In this document: positions 33,701-40,557 of the stretch, piece by piece | How positions within the stretch are numbered: the first letter of the stretch is position 1 | Layout of the letters: each line of letters opens with the position of its first letter | DNA from: DASVUS01 sp036388675 | Lineage (GTDB): Bacteria > Armatimonadota > Abditibacteriia > Abditibacteriales > Abditibacteriaceae | Direction of reading: 5' to 3' | Assembly: GCA_036388675.1 (NCBI GenBank) | Contig: DASVRI010000025.1 | Coordinates: 66,144-130,143 of the forward strand | DNA length: 64,000 nt | Translations under genes and position numbers: made by a program | Notes under the pieces: model-generated | The model's input: only the letters and a program-made list of their open reading frames with translations | Databases searched by the model: none | Told to the model about the DNA's origin: nothing

Positions 33701-35594
33701 CGGGCGCATCTGCGACTTCTATTTCGCCGGCATTTACTGGGAAATGGACGGCATGGATCGCGTCGCCAAATACTTCGAGGCGAAGTATGGCGACCTGCCG
33801 TTTGCCGTGGTGACGCCGGAAGACTTCAAGTTCAAAGTCGAGCATCATCTTCAACTGGCGCACGCTCAAAACGGCGACCCAATTGTCAGCATCGAGCCGT
33901 GCGACGCCGCTGTCACTTATGACATCGAAATGGCGCCGGACGGCCCCCTCAATTACATCGCCAACGGCATCGTGTCGCACAACTCGCACGCGGCCTATTA
34001 CGGCCTCGTCTCGTATTGGACGGCCTTCTTAAAGGTCAACTATCCGAGCGAGTTCATGGCGTGCAAGATGACGAGCTTGCTGGAAAAGAAAGACAAGCTG
34101 CTCGTCGTGATTGACGATTGTCGTAAGCATGACATCGAAGTTTTGCCCGCAGATGTCAACGAAAGTAACCACGAGTTCACCGTTGTTGAAGGCGGCATTC
34201 GCTTCGGGTTGCAGGCGATTAAAGGCATCGGCGAAGCGCCGGTGAACGCGATTTGCGAAGCGCGCAAAGAAGGCGGCAAGTTCTCCAGCCTGTTCGATTT
34301 TTGCGCGCGTGTACCGACTCGTGCCTGTGGCAAAGGCGCCATTGAAACGCTGATTAAATGCGGCGCTTTCGACAGCATTCACGCCAATCGCCAGGCAATG
34401 ATTGATGCTCTGGATGGCGCGATTTCCGCCGGTTTGCAGGCGCAGCAGGATGCCGCCTCGGGCCAGTTCAACATGTTCGGTGAATCAACTGAAGCGGGAC
34501 GCCCCAAAGCGTCCGGCCAGTTGCCCAATGTGCCCGACGCCGACCGCGACACGCGCCTTGGCTGGGAAAAGGAGTTTCTCGGCCTCTACATCAGCGACCA
34601 TCCGTTGCTGCCTTTGCGCGAGTATCTGGAACAGAACACGACACCGCTGGAGCGCATCGGCGAAGATCGCAGCTTAAGCGATGGCAGCCGCGTCACGGTT
34701 GGCGGCATGGTGACGACAGTCAAGAAGATGATTGACAAGAACGGGCGCACCTGGGCCGCGTTTACACTCGAAGATCTCACCGGTTCGCTGGAAGTGCTGG
34801 CGTTTGCCAAGACGTTTGAGAAGTGCGGCCAGTGCGTCGAAGAAGATGCCAAGTTAATCGTCACCGGGCGTTTGGCTGCCGATAACCGGCGTGGTGGTTT
34901 TCGTGGCGGCGGTGATGATGACGATGCGGCGGCTGAAGCCGAAAACACGGTGTACAAGGTCATGGCTGATGACATCGAAGTGATCGACAAAGCTGAAGCC
35001 GCGCAGGCTGCTGAAAACGCGGTCAGCACGCGCGAGAACATTGTCACATCGCATGAGGAAGCGGCGATGCCGAGCATCTCCATAAATCGCAGTTCGGCGG
35101 GTGCTGCCAACGGCAATGGCTCATCCAACGGGCATAGCGAGTACTCGAATGGCAATGGTGCCAACGGGAACGGCTCCAATGGTCATAACGGCAGCAACGG
35201 ACACAATGGCAACGGAGCGAATAGCGGCTACAGCAATGGCTCGTCGAATGGCAACGGCCAGGCGAACGGTGGCAGCGCATCTTACGAGTACTCGCGTGGT
35301 GCGGCACAGACCATCGGACGCACTTTCGCGCCGCCGCACGATGCCGGGCATTGTGTTCATCTTTACATCAGCGAAGGCCGCGCTGATGCCAGCACATTGT
35401 CGAAGCTGTGGAACGCGTGCCGCAATCATCGCGGCGATACCGAAGTATGGCTTCACATTGACAACGGTCTTGAGATGATGCAGTTGCGTGTATCGCCGTC
35501 GTTCTGGGTTGATCCGACAGCGGAGTTCTGCGACGAAGTCTATGCCGTGCTGGGCCAGGAATGCGTGCAGATGCCGTGCGCTCCGGTGTATTGA
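30732..35594 (+). CDS. dnaE: DNA polymerase III alpha subunit, intein-containing precursor
   Basis: 1620 codons; 1284 residues after intein removal. Replicative polymerase. PHP domain at the start (HLHVHSEYSLLDG, LTDHGVMYGAVDFY), polymerase core with RGSAAGCLVSYVLGIT and the catalytic Asp pair in PDIDVDFPD, TRHASRHACGVVI, and FMEGTGMRALL-like core residues. Helix-hairpin-helix and an OB fold (RVTVGGMVTTVKKMIDKNGR) follow. An Asn/Gly/Ser-rich linker (about residues 1455-1525) leads to a C-terminal domain. An intein occupies residues 749-1084. No good ribosome-binding site precedes the ATG. Confidence 0.96.
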   Translation: MSKCQCGFCHLHVHSEYSLLDGANRVKDLAKRAAEMDMPALALTDHGVMYGAVDFYSACKDQGIKPIIGVEAYVAPRKHTDKDPHLDKQKNTHHLTLWAKNLTGYKNLVKLTTRAHLDGFYYRPRVDHELIAKHSEGLICGSACLGGEIPQLIANQKFDEAVARAEKYRDIFGKENFFLEMMDHDLHGQEEVNEKLISIHHKTGIPLIVSNDAHYLRAQDEHMHKILVAIGTNSTVQSAALHYGPNFYLKTQDEMWERFKSTPEALENTLRIADMVDLELDLKTTHFPVFDVPPGHDLTSYFKFLCEQRFDKRYPPGHPRRDEARTRMAYEQQIIIDKGYPGYFLVVQDFINWSKERGILVGCRGSAAGCLVSYVLGITNLDPLPYGLLFERFLNPDRVSTPDIDVDFPDKRRDEVMQYVTNKYGKDKVAQIITFGTLAARAAIRDTARATGLDLKIADAVAKLIPAIPGHPVSIKKAIEEVQELGNLYSSDSTIRELCDTAQQIEGMTRHASRHACGVVIGKEALDELVPLEEKDGDVITQYHAKAVEKIGLVKMDFLGLQNNTVINDTLELIEARHGNKIDLENIDLTDKKVYDMLGKGDGIAVFQMEGTGMRALLRDMKPENLEHIIAQISLYRPGPMEEIPKYISGRFGGKVTYPHPKLEGVLKDTYGMLLYQEQVMQAAQVLAGFTGGQSETLMKAMSKKQAEAMAKMKPLFVEGCLKNGIDTRSSEDIFGRMEEFAKYAFNKCAHGQTEVALPDGTKMTLARAYREKPEFIMAMWPDGEIRPHRVLDIVRTGTKPLLKITTQKGRVVKATAEHRFLTTEGYQTVSEMRVGTELITEPWKLSRLSEQGREVRRQNMRRINAHPRRKEWACATSTRMKEYQAARPLEEKQAHMKRMHSLYPELTRPAVAAMHEHVRYLMHNDAEWRNRHREASLGNVRACYDTEPGYGRCSIASNGMWCAGQPERDMAEWLIEQGVEFEMHKVLPNGRICDFYFAGIYWEMDGMDRVAKYFEAKYGDLPFAVVTPEDFKFKVEHHLQLAHAQNGDPIVSIEPCDAAVTYDIEMAPDGPLNYIANGIVSHNSHAAYYGLVSYWTAFLKVNYPSEFMACKMTSLLEKKDKLLVVIDDCRKHDIEVLPADVNESNHEFTVVEGGIRFGLQAIKGIGEAPVNAICEARKEGGKFSSLFDFCARVPTRACGKGAIETLIKCGAFDSIHANRQAMIDALDGAISAGLQAQQDAASGQFNMFGESTEAGRPKASGQLPNVPDADRDTRLGWEKEFLGLYISDHPLLPLREYLEQNTTPLERIGEDRSLSDGSRVTVGGMVTTVKKMIDKNGRTWAAFTLEDLTGSLEVLAFAKTFEKCGQCVEEDAKLIVTGRLAADNRRGGFRGGGDDDDAAAEAENTVYKVMADDIEVIDKAEAAQAAENAVSTRENIVTSHEEAAMPSISINRSSAGAANGNGSSNGHSEYSNGNGANGNGSNGHNGSNGHNGNGANSGYSNGSSNGNGQANGGSASYEYSRGAAQTIGRTFAPPHDAGHCVHLYISEGRADASTLSKLWNACRNHRGDTEVWLHIDNGLEMMQLRVSPSFWVDPTAEFCDEVYAVLGQECVQMPCAPVY
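32976..33983 (+). other. DnaE intein with PD-(D/E)XK (Vsr/DUF559-like) nuclease region
   Basis: 336 residues, from Cys749 (CAHGQTEVALPDG, block A) to Asn1084 (YIANGIVSHN, block F/G), followed by Ser1085 as the +1 residue. Block B is KATAEHRFLTTEG. Splicing joins FNK to SHAAYYG, a site four residues past the cyanobacterial DnaE split-intein site. The middle has no LAGLIDADG. Instead it has Arg-rich, possibly NUMOD-like DNA-binding repeats (about 33290-33520), then QPERDMAEWLIEQGVEFE, GRICDFYF and YWEMDGMD, the D...E-x-D pattern of Vsr/DUF559-like PD-(D/E)XK folds. Confidence 0.9.
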
Positions 35595-35602
35595 GACGCC
35601 GC

Positions 35603-35672
35603 TGTAGGGGCGCATTGCAATGCGCCTTGATGCACCGTAAGTCTCATGGAGCGGGTGCAATGCGCCCCTGCA
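35603..35672. repeat. REP-like inverted pair between dnaE and mgtE
   Basis: TGTAGGGGCGCATTGCAATG then CGCC, and about 45 bp later GGTGCAATGCGCCCCTGCA in inverse. It has the same TAGGGGCGCA edge as the RAYT-linked REPs but a different core (ATTGCAATGC). It lies between the convergent dnaE and mgtE ends and may also act as a transcription stop. Confidence 0.7.
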
Positions 35673-35677
35673 ATTTT

Positions 35678-37153
35678 CTACAAATGGAGCAGCGCGCGGG
35701 CGATGCTGAAATAGAGGAACAAGCCGGTCGCATCCACGAACGTCGTGACAAACGGTGCCGACATGACTGCCGGATCGAAGCCCAGGCGCTTGGCAATCAG
35801 CGGCAGCATCGAGCCGACAAGACTGGCCCAAATCACAATTGCCGTCAGCGAGCACGCGATGACCATGGCCAACGTTCCGCTTTCGCCCCAGCCAAACAGC
35901 ACGAAAAAGTAACCGACAACAGCCAGGCAACCGCCCAGCGCCAGGCCGGTGCGCGCCTCGCGCCATAGCACACGCAGCCAGTCGCTAAAGTGCAGTTCGC
36001 CCAGCGCCAGCGCGCGTGTCACGGTCATCACGGCCTGCGCGCCGGCATTACCACCAGTTCCAATCAGAAGTGGAACAAAGGTCGCCAGCACGGCCAGTTC
36101 GGCAATCAAGCCTTCAAAGTGGCGCGACACACCGCCGGTGAACATTGAAGCCACAAACAACAGCAGCAGCCAGCCGAAGCGTTGGCGCACCGTGTCGATG
36201 ACACCAACGGAGAGATAGGGCGTTTCCGGGTCGCGCATGGTGACGGCACCCAGCGCCAGAACGTCTTCGGTTTGCTCTTCGACCAGAACGTGAAGCACGT
36301 CGTCCATGGTGACGATGCCGGCCAGCGTGCCGCGACGGTCGAGCACGGGAATGGCTAAGAACGAGTACTTGGAAAAGATGCGCGCCACTTCTTCCTGATC
36401 GGTATCGACCGAAACTGTAAGCGGCTCGTTGATCATGATGTCGCGCACGGTCTGGTCGGGGCGGGCGCGCACCAGAAGGCGCAGGGGAATCACGCCCAGC
36501 AGGCGCTCGTCTTCTTCCGGCTCCGGTCGTGTGCCGAACGGACGCGTGAAATGGATGCGCTCTTCAAACGGCTCCACCACATACAGCTCGGTCAAAGTTT
36601 CCACTTCGGGGTCGGCGTGGCGCACTGCGGAAAAGGCTTCTTCAATCGTCATTTCAGGCGTCAGGCGCACGAAGTTGTCGGTCATCAGGCGACCGGCGGT
36701 GTTTTCTTCATAGGCCAGCAGCTCGCGGATTTCGACAGCATCTTCGGGCGCACGCACTTCCAGGTCGGCCAAAAGTTCGGCGGCGCGCTGCGGGCTGGCA
36801 TCCGACACCGCTTCGGCGGCATCGTCCATCGGCATGCGGTCGAGCAGGTCGGCCAGGCGACCCGGCGGCGCGTTCTCCATCAGATAATGCGAGGTGTCGG
36901 CGTCCACTTCGCCCAGCACCTGCGCAGCGCGTGCATTATCGAGCCAGTTGAAAATCGCCAGACATTCCGGGTTGGCGAGATGGCTCATCGCTTCGGCAAT
37001 GTCGGCGTGATGGCGTCCCTGCAAAGCTGCGATCATTGCCAGGTCGCCACCATCGCCCGGCGGCACGCGCAAGGCGGCACGCAGCCGTGTTGCCAATTTG
37101 TGTCCCGACTCAGCCGTCATCACGGCACTTTCTGTTTCTTGCGGCTGCTGCAT
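35678..37153 (-). CDS. mgtE: Magnesium transporter MgtE
   Basis: 491 residues. N-terminal helical domain (HHADIAEAMSHLANPECLAIFNWL), two CBS domains (DNFVRLTPEMTIEEAF... and EPLTVSVDTDQEEVARIFSKYSFLAIPVLD) and a five-helix membrane domain with PLLIGTGGNAGAQAVMTVTRAL, then FVDATGLFLYFSIAR. The cytosolic domains sense Mg2+ and gate the channel. The ATG at 37153 has GAAGGGATTGAG before it; a longer frame to 37219 runs through a hairpin-rich leader and is unlikely. Confidence 0.95.
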   Translation of the reverse strand: MQQPQETESAVMTAESGHKLATRLRAALRVPPGDGGDLAMIAALQGRHHADIAEAMSHLANPECLAIFNWLDNARAAQVLGEVDADTSHYLMENAPPGRLADLLDRMPMDDAAEAVSDASPQRAAELLADLEVRAPEDAVEIRELLAYEENTAGRLMTDNFVRLTPEMTIEEAFSAVRHADPEVETLTELYVVEPFEERIHFTRPFGTRPEPEEDERLLGVIPLRLLVRARPDQTVRDIMINEPLTVSVDTDQEEVARIFSKYSFLAIPVLDRRGTLAGIVTMDDVLHVLVEEQTEDVLALGAVTMRDPETPYLSVGVIDTVRQRFGWLLLLFVASMFTGGVSRHFEGLIAELAVLATFVPLLIGTGGNAGAQAVMTVTRALALGELHFSDWLRVLWREARTGLALGGCLAVVGYFFVLFGWGESGTLAMVIACSLTAIVIWASLVGSMLPLIAKRLGFDPAVMSAPFVTTFVDATGLFLYFSIARALLHL

Positions 37154-37200
37154 CTCAATCCCTTCTACGGTCGAACCTGCTGTGGCGCGGCGCCGTGCCG

Positions 37201-37228
37201 CGCACGGTCGTGCCGCCACGACCGTGCC
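37201..37228 (-). promoter_or_regulatory. Strong hairpin in the mgtE leader
   Basis: Perfect 11-bp arms GCACGGTCGTG (37202-37212) and CACGACCGTGC (37217-37227) around CCGC, followed by further GC-rich inverted sequence (GGCACGGCGCCG) closer to the start. No M-box riboswitch sequence was recognised. It could be an attenuator or another palindromic repeat unit. Confidence 0.45.
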
Positions 37229-37508
37229 ACGACGACATTGAACCCGGCACCATTACACGGGTCGCGCACCGGATAGGTCTCTCGGCGGGCAGGTCACTCA
37301 CCGGGCGGGTGGCTCGTCGATACTGATATGGCTGTTTATGTTCTGCGTAGTCAGTCTACTCGCTGCCATAACATAATGGCTTGGTTATGCAAACGATCCA
37401 GGCTCTTTCCCGGCACAATAGGCGGCTTGCAAGTGTTTGGGCAGATGTACCCTCCTGTGTCTTGCGCCGCCGTTTGAAACGCGTTAAAACTCCCCACATC
37501 TCAAAAGC
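37229..37508. other. Divergent intergenic region mgtE/oxidoreductase
   Basis: About 280 bp between diverging genes. It contains short repeats (CTCACCGGGCGGGTGGCTCG region) and AT-richer sequence around 37330-37390, but no gene, clear promoter or riboswitch could be supported. Confidence 0.35.
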
Positions 37509-37532
37509 AAGGGCACGAGTACTCGTGCCCTT
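37509..37532. repeat. 24-bp perfect palindrome centred on GAGTACTC
   Basis: AAGGGCACGAGTACTCGTGC then CCTT, followed by TAAAATTG, 31 bp before the oxidoreductase start codon. It is the longest perfect symmetric extension of the iterated octamer in the window. It could form a hairpin in the 5-prime leader or act as an operator. Confidence 0.6.
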
Positions 37533-37562
37533 TAAAATTGCCCCAAGAGCGAGGAATTTCTG

Positions 37563-38561
37563 ATGCCAAAAGTGCGCATGGCCATTCTGGGTTGCGGCGG
37601 TATGTCGGGCGAGCACGCGCGTCGTTACAAGCGCAATGAAGATGTTGAAATCGTGGGGCTGTGCGATGTCAGCGAAGAAGTTGTGCAGAAATACATCGAG
37701 CGCAACCTGAGCGACTACGAACCCAAACCGCAAATCTTCACCGATGCGGCGCAGATGTACTCTGAAGTGAAGCCCGATGCCGTCACGATTGTAACGCCAC
37801 ATACATTGCACTTCGAGCATGGCATGCAGGCGCTCGCAGCCGGCTGCCACATCTTGATGGAAAAGCCGATGGTCACGGATTCGGGCCAGGCGCACGAGCT
37901 GGCGGCGGCGGTTGAAAAGGCGGGCAAGATTTTTGTTGTCGGTTACAACACGCCGTGCACACCGAACTTCAATTACCTGCGCGAGATGATTCGTTCGGGT
38001 GAACTGGGCAAATTGGAACTGGTAAACGGCTGGCTGGTGCAGAACTGGAAAAAAGGCACCACCGGCTCGTGGCGTCAGAACCCGGCACTTTCGGGCGGCG
38101 GGCAGATGTATGATTCGGGCGCGCATCTTTTTAACTCCCTGATCTGGAGCGTCGAGCAGCCGGTCAGCGAAGTTCTCGCTTTTGTCGATAACTCCGGCAC
38201 GCCGGTTGACATCAACGGCACGGTCAACATTCGCTTTGCCAACGGCACGCTGGCCACGATTGTCGTCGGCGGAAATTGTCCCAATGACGGCTCCGGCATG
38301 TACCTCTTCTTCGAAAAGGGCCGCGTCGAGATTGATGGCTGGGGCGGCGGTTACATCAAAGTGTGGAAGCAGGGCGAAGGACAAATTGAGCCTGACATTC
38401 AAGGGCAATCGAATACGCCCAACGATAACTTTATTGACGCCATTCTGGGTCGTGCTGAAGCGCGCACCAGCCCGCGCAACGGCGTGCAGCAAAGCGAACT
38501 GATGGATGCCATTTACGAGTCGGCGAGCACCGGCCAGATCGCACGTCCCAAACAGCGCTAA
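37563..38561 (+). CDS. Gfo/Idh/MocA family oxidoreductase
   Basis: 332 residues. N-terminal Rossmann fold (RMAILGCGGMSGEHARRYKR, then VEIVGLCDVSEE) and the family motif CHILMEKPMVTD with the conserved Lys of EKP. The C-terminal beta-sheet domain contains GGGQMYDSGAHLFNSLIW, where the catalytic His sits. It uses NAD(P) to oxidise or reduce a sugar or inositol derivative; substrate is unknown. It is followed by hisD 56 bp later but the two are functionally unrelated. Confidence 0.9.
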   Translation: MPKVRMAILGCGGMSGEHARRYKRNEDVEIVGLCDVSEEVVQKYIERNLSDYEPKPQIFTDAAQMYSEVKPDAVTIVTPHTLHFEHGMQALAAGCHILMEKPMVTDSGQAHELAAAVEKAGKIFVVGYNTPCTPNFNYLREMIRSGELGKLELVNGWLVQNWKKGTTGSWRQNPALSGGGQMYDSGAHLFNSLIWSVEQPVSEVLAFVDNSGTPVDINGTVNIRFANGTLATIVVGGNCPNDGSGMYLFFEKGRVEIDGWGGGYIKVWKQGEGQIEPDIQGQSNTPNDNFIDAILGRAEARTSPRNGVQQSELMDAIYESASTGQIARPKQR

Positions 38562-38617
38562 CATAATTGTGCTAACGCAATCATGTTCATGCAGCAGCAC
38601 ATAACGAGTACTCAGAG

Positions 38618-40027
38618 ATGCAATTAATCGAAGGCTACGAAGGCGCACGCGCTGCGCTCCAGAAGTCGAATGCAGCGCGCGCGTTCTCGGCACAACCGGA
38701 AATCGAAGCGCGCGTGCGCGATATCTGTGAGGCCGTGCGCGCAGAAGGCGACGAGGCGCTGCTGCGTTTCGAGCGCCAGTTCGATTGCGCCACATTTGAA
38801 TTAGGGCAACTGCGCGTCGCGCCGCAAGAAATCGAAGCGGCGTGGCAAAGCCTGCCCGGCGAAGTTCAAAGCGCGTTGCAGCGCGCAGCGGATAACATCG
38901 CCTACTTTCATCGCAAGCAGCCTGTCGGTGATTGGACAACCGTTTCGCCGGATGGTGTTTTTTTGGGCCAGCGGTACACTCCGATTGAACGAGTCGGTTT
39001 GTATGCGCCGGGAGGCCTGGCGGCTTATCCTTCAACGGTGTTGATGATCGGCATTCCGGCGCAGGTGGCCGGCGTATCCCAGGTTGTGCTGTGTTCGCCA
39101 CCGGCAGCCGATGGCTCGCTGCATCCTGTGATACTGGCGGCGGCGCGTGTGGCAGGCATCACCGAGATTTATCGCCTGGGCGGTGCGCCGGCCATGGCGG
39201 CCATGGCTCTTGGCACAGCTTCGGTGCGCGCTGTTGATAAATTAGTGGGGCCGGGCAACCTTTATGTCACACTGGCCAAGAAGTATCTGTATGGCACGGT
39301 GGGCATTGACGGGCTGTATGGCCCCAGTGAAGTTGTAGTGTTATGCGACCACACCGGACGGCGCGGCGTGCAAGAAAATTCCGCGCCGCACGCTGCACAG
39401 TTGGCCGCGGACCTGGTGGCTCAGGCTGAGCACGGCGCCGATTCGTTTGTGTGCCTTGTTGCGACATCACGCCTGTTGTGCGCGGCAGTAATGAGCGAAG
39501 TCGAGTCGCAAATGGAAGTCAGCCCGCGCAAAGAGGTTTTACGCCAATCGTTGCAAAATGCTCTGGTGCTTTGCGTCGATTCACTCGATGAGGCGTGCGC
39601 ACTGTGCGACGAAGCTGCGCCCGAACACCTCGAAATCTGGAGCCGCGATGCACTCGCTCTGAGTACTCGTATACGTCATGCGGGCGCGATATTCCTCAAT
39701 ACGCCGGTGCCCCTGGGCGATTACATTGCCGGCCCGTCGCACACATTGCCCACCGGCGCCACAGCACGCTTCGCGCATGGTGTTGGAGTGGAAACATTCC
39801 TCAAGCGCACCTCGCTGATTGCCGCATCGAGTGATAGCATAGCCCGTCTGGCAAACGATCTGAACACAATAGCGCACCTGGAAGACTTGCCGGGCCATGC
39901 CGCTGCTGTTCAACGTGCCGCACAGGGTGCGTTCTTGCGAGATGTCTCCGCTGATTCGATTGAAGCCGAAGGTGACACCGATGTCAGTGCGCAACCCGGT
40001 GGCAATGCTACCGACGCTGGCTTGTAG
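38618..40027 (+). CDS. hisD: Histidinol dehydrogenase
   Basis: 469 residues. It catalyses the last two steps of histidine synthesis (histidinol to histidine, NAD+, Zn2+). Motifs: PIERVGLYAPGGLAAYPSTVLM, ITEIYRLGGAPAMAAMALGT, KLVGPGNLYVTLAKK, GIDGLYGPSEVVVL, AQAEHGADS (zinc-site Gln/His), APEHLEIW, PLGDYIAGPSHTLPTG and the final GHAAAVQRAA region. The C-terminus is about 30 residues longer than usual, acidic and disordered. A GAGTACTC copy ends four bases before the ATG. Other his genes are not in the window. Confidence 0.95.
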   Translation: MQLIEGYEGARAALQKSNAARAFSAQPEIEARVRDICEAVRAEGDEALLRFERQFDCATFELGQLRVAPQEIEAAWQSLPGEVQSALQRAADNIAYFHRKQPVGDWTTVSPDGVFLGQRYTPIERVGLYAPGGLAAYPSTVLMIGIPAQVAGVSQVVLCSPPAADGSLHPVILAAARVAGITEIYRLGGAPAMAAMALGTASVRAVDKLVGPGNLYVTLAKKYLYGTVGIDGLYGPSEVVVLCDHTGRRGVQENSAPHAAQLAADLVAQAEHGADSFVCLVATSRLLCAAVMSEVESQMEVSPRKEVLRQSLQNALVLCVDSLDEACALCDEAAPEHLEIWSRDALALSTRIRHAGAIFLNTPVPLGDYIAGPSHTLPTGATARFAHGVGVETFLKRTSLIAASSDSIARLANDLNTIAHLEDLPGHAAAVQRAAQGAFLRDVSADSIEAEGDTDVSAQPGGNATDAGL

Positions 40028-40070
40028 CAGCTAAGAGAAACGAAGCAACGTTTTCCCTGCTTGTGAGAAT

Positions 40071-40196
40071 CAGGACTTGCGCGGGAAGCCGGTCGTCGTA
40101 GGGGCGTAGCACGCTACGCCCAGAGCGCAACGTCCAGGCCCTAGCGTGCTACGCCCCGACATTGCCTGCATTTGCAAGCCTGCTGCGTAAGTCCTG
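40071..40196. mobile_element. MITE-like repeat, family B copy 2
   Basis: 126 bp with inverted ends CAGGACTTGCGC and GCGTAAGTCCTG, flanked by a 5-bp direct repeat AGAAT on both sides. The inside has two opposing GGGGCGTAGCACGCTACGCC palindromes and TGCATTTGCAAGCC, shared with copy 1 at 16798-16889. The ends resemble those of known IS5-type MITEs (CAGGACTTACGC), recalled not searched. Confidence 0.75.
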
Positions 40197-40294
40197 AGAA
40201 TTGCCCGAATGTACGGCGGTTTATAAAGCCAGCCTTTCATACGGGTAAAACGTTGCTGCACTTCGGCATCACTATTTTTTTGTGCCTCACTCAT
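40197..40294 (-). pseudogene. Possible small gene cut by MITE family B copy 2
   Basis: From an ATG at 40294 a hydrophilic frame reads MSEAQKNSDAEVQQRFTRMK then GWLYKPPYIRAIL, and runs into the MITE, whose sequence supplies the rest of the frame. The composition looks protein-like, but no ribosome-binding site or family was recognised. It may be a short real gene truncated by the insertion, or chance. Confidence 0.25.
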
Positions 40295-40557
40295 CAACTT
40301 ATGGTTTGGGGCACGCAGCAAACTTTTAGCGCACCGATGTGAATTCGTCCGTTGCTCTTCGCCTCTGCCTCTCTTTAATCATATTCGTCGCGTGATATTC
40401 GTTATCATGCGGCAGTGAATGCAGCTACCAGCATCATTCGCCGACAACGCCGGTTTAGGGAGTGCCGGAAACAAGACTAAAATCGAATGCCGGGAATAAA
40501 TAGAGAGAACGTCGGTATGCAGGCATGGTGTGAAATGTTTATAGGAATGGGACCACA

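Noticed and set aside
37154..37330. M-box magnesium riboswitch upstream of mgtE
   Set aside because: None of the conserved M-box sequence elements could be found; only simple hairpins are present.
37356..39101. 581-codon minus-strand frame across the oxidoreductase and hisD
   Set aside because: It is antisense to two well-supported genes and has no recognisable protein sequence.
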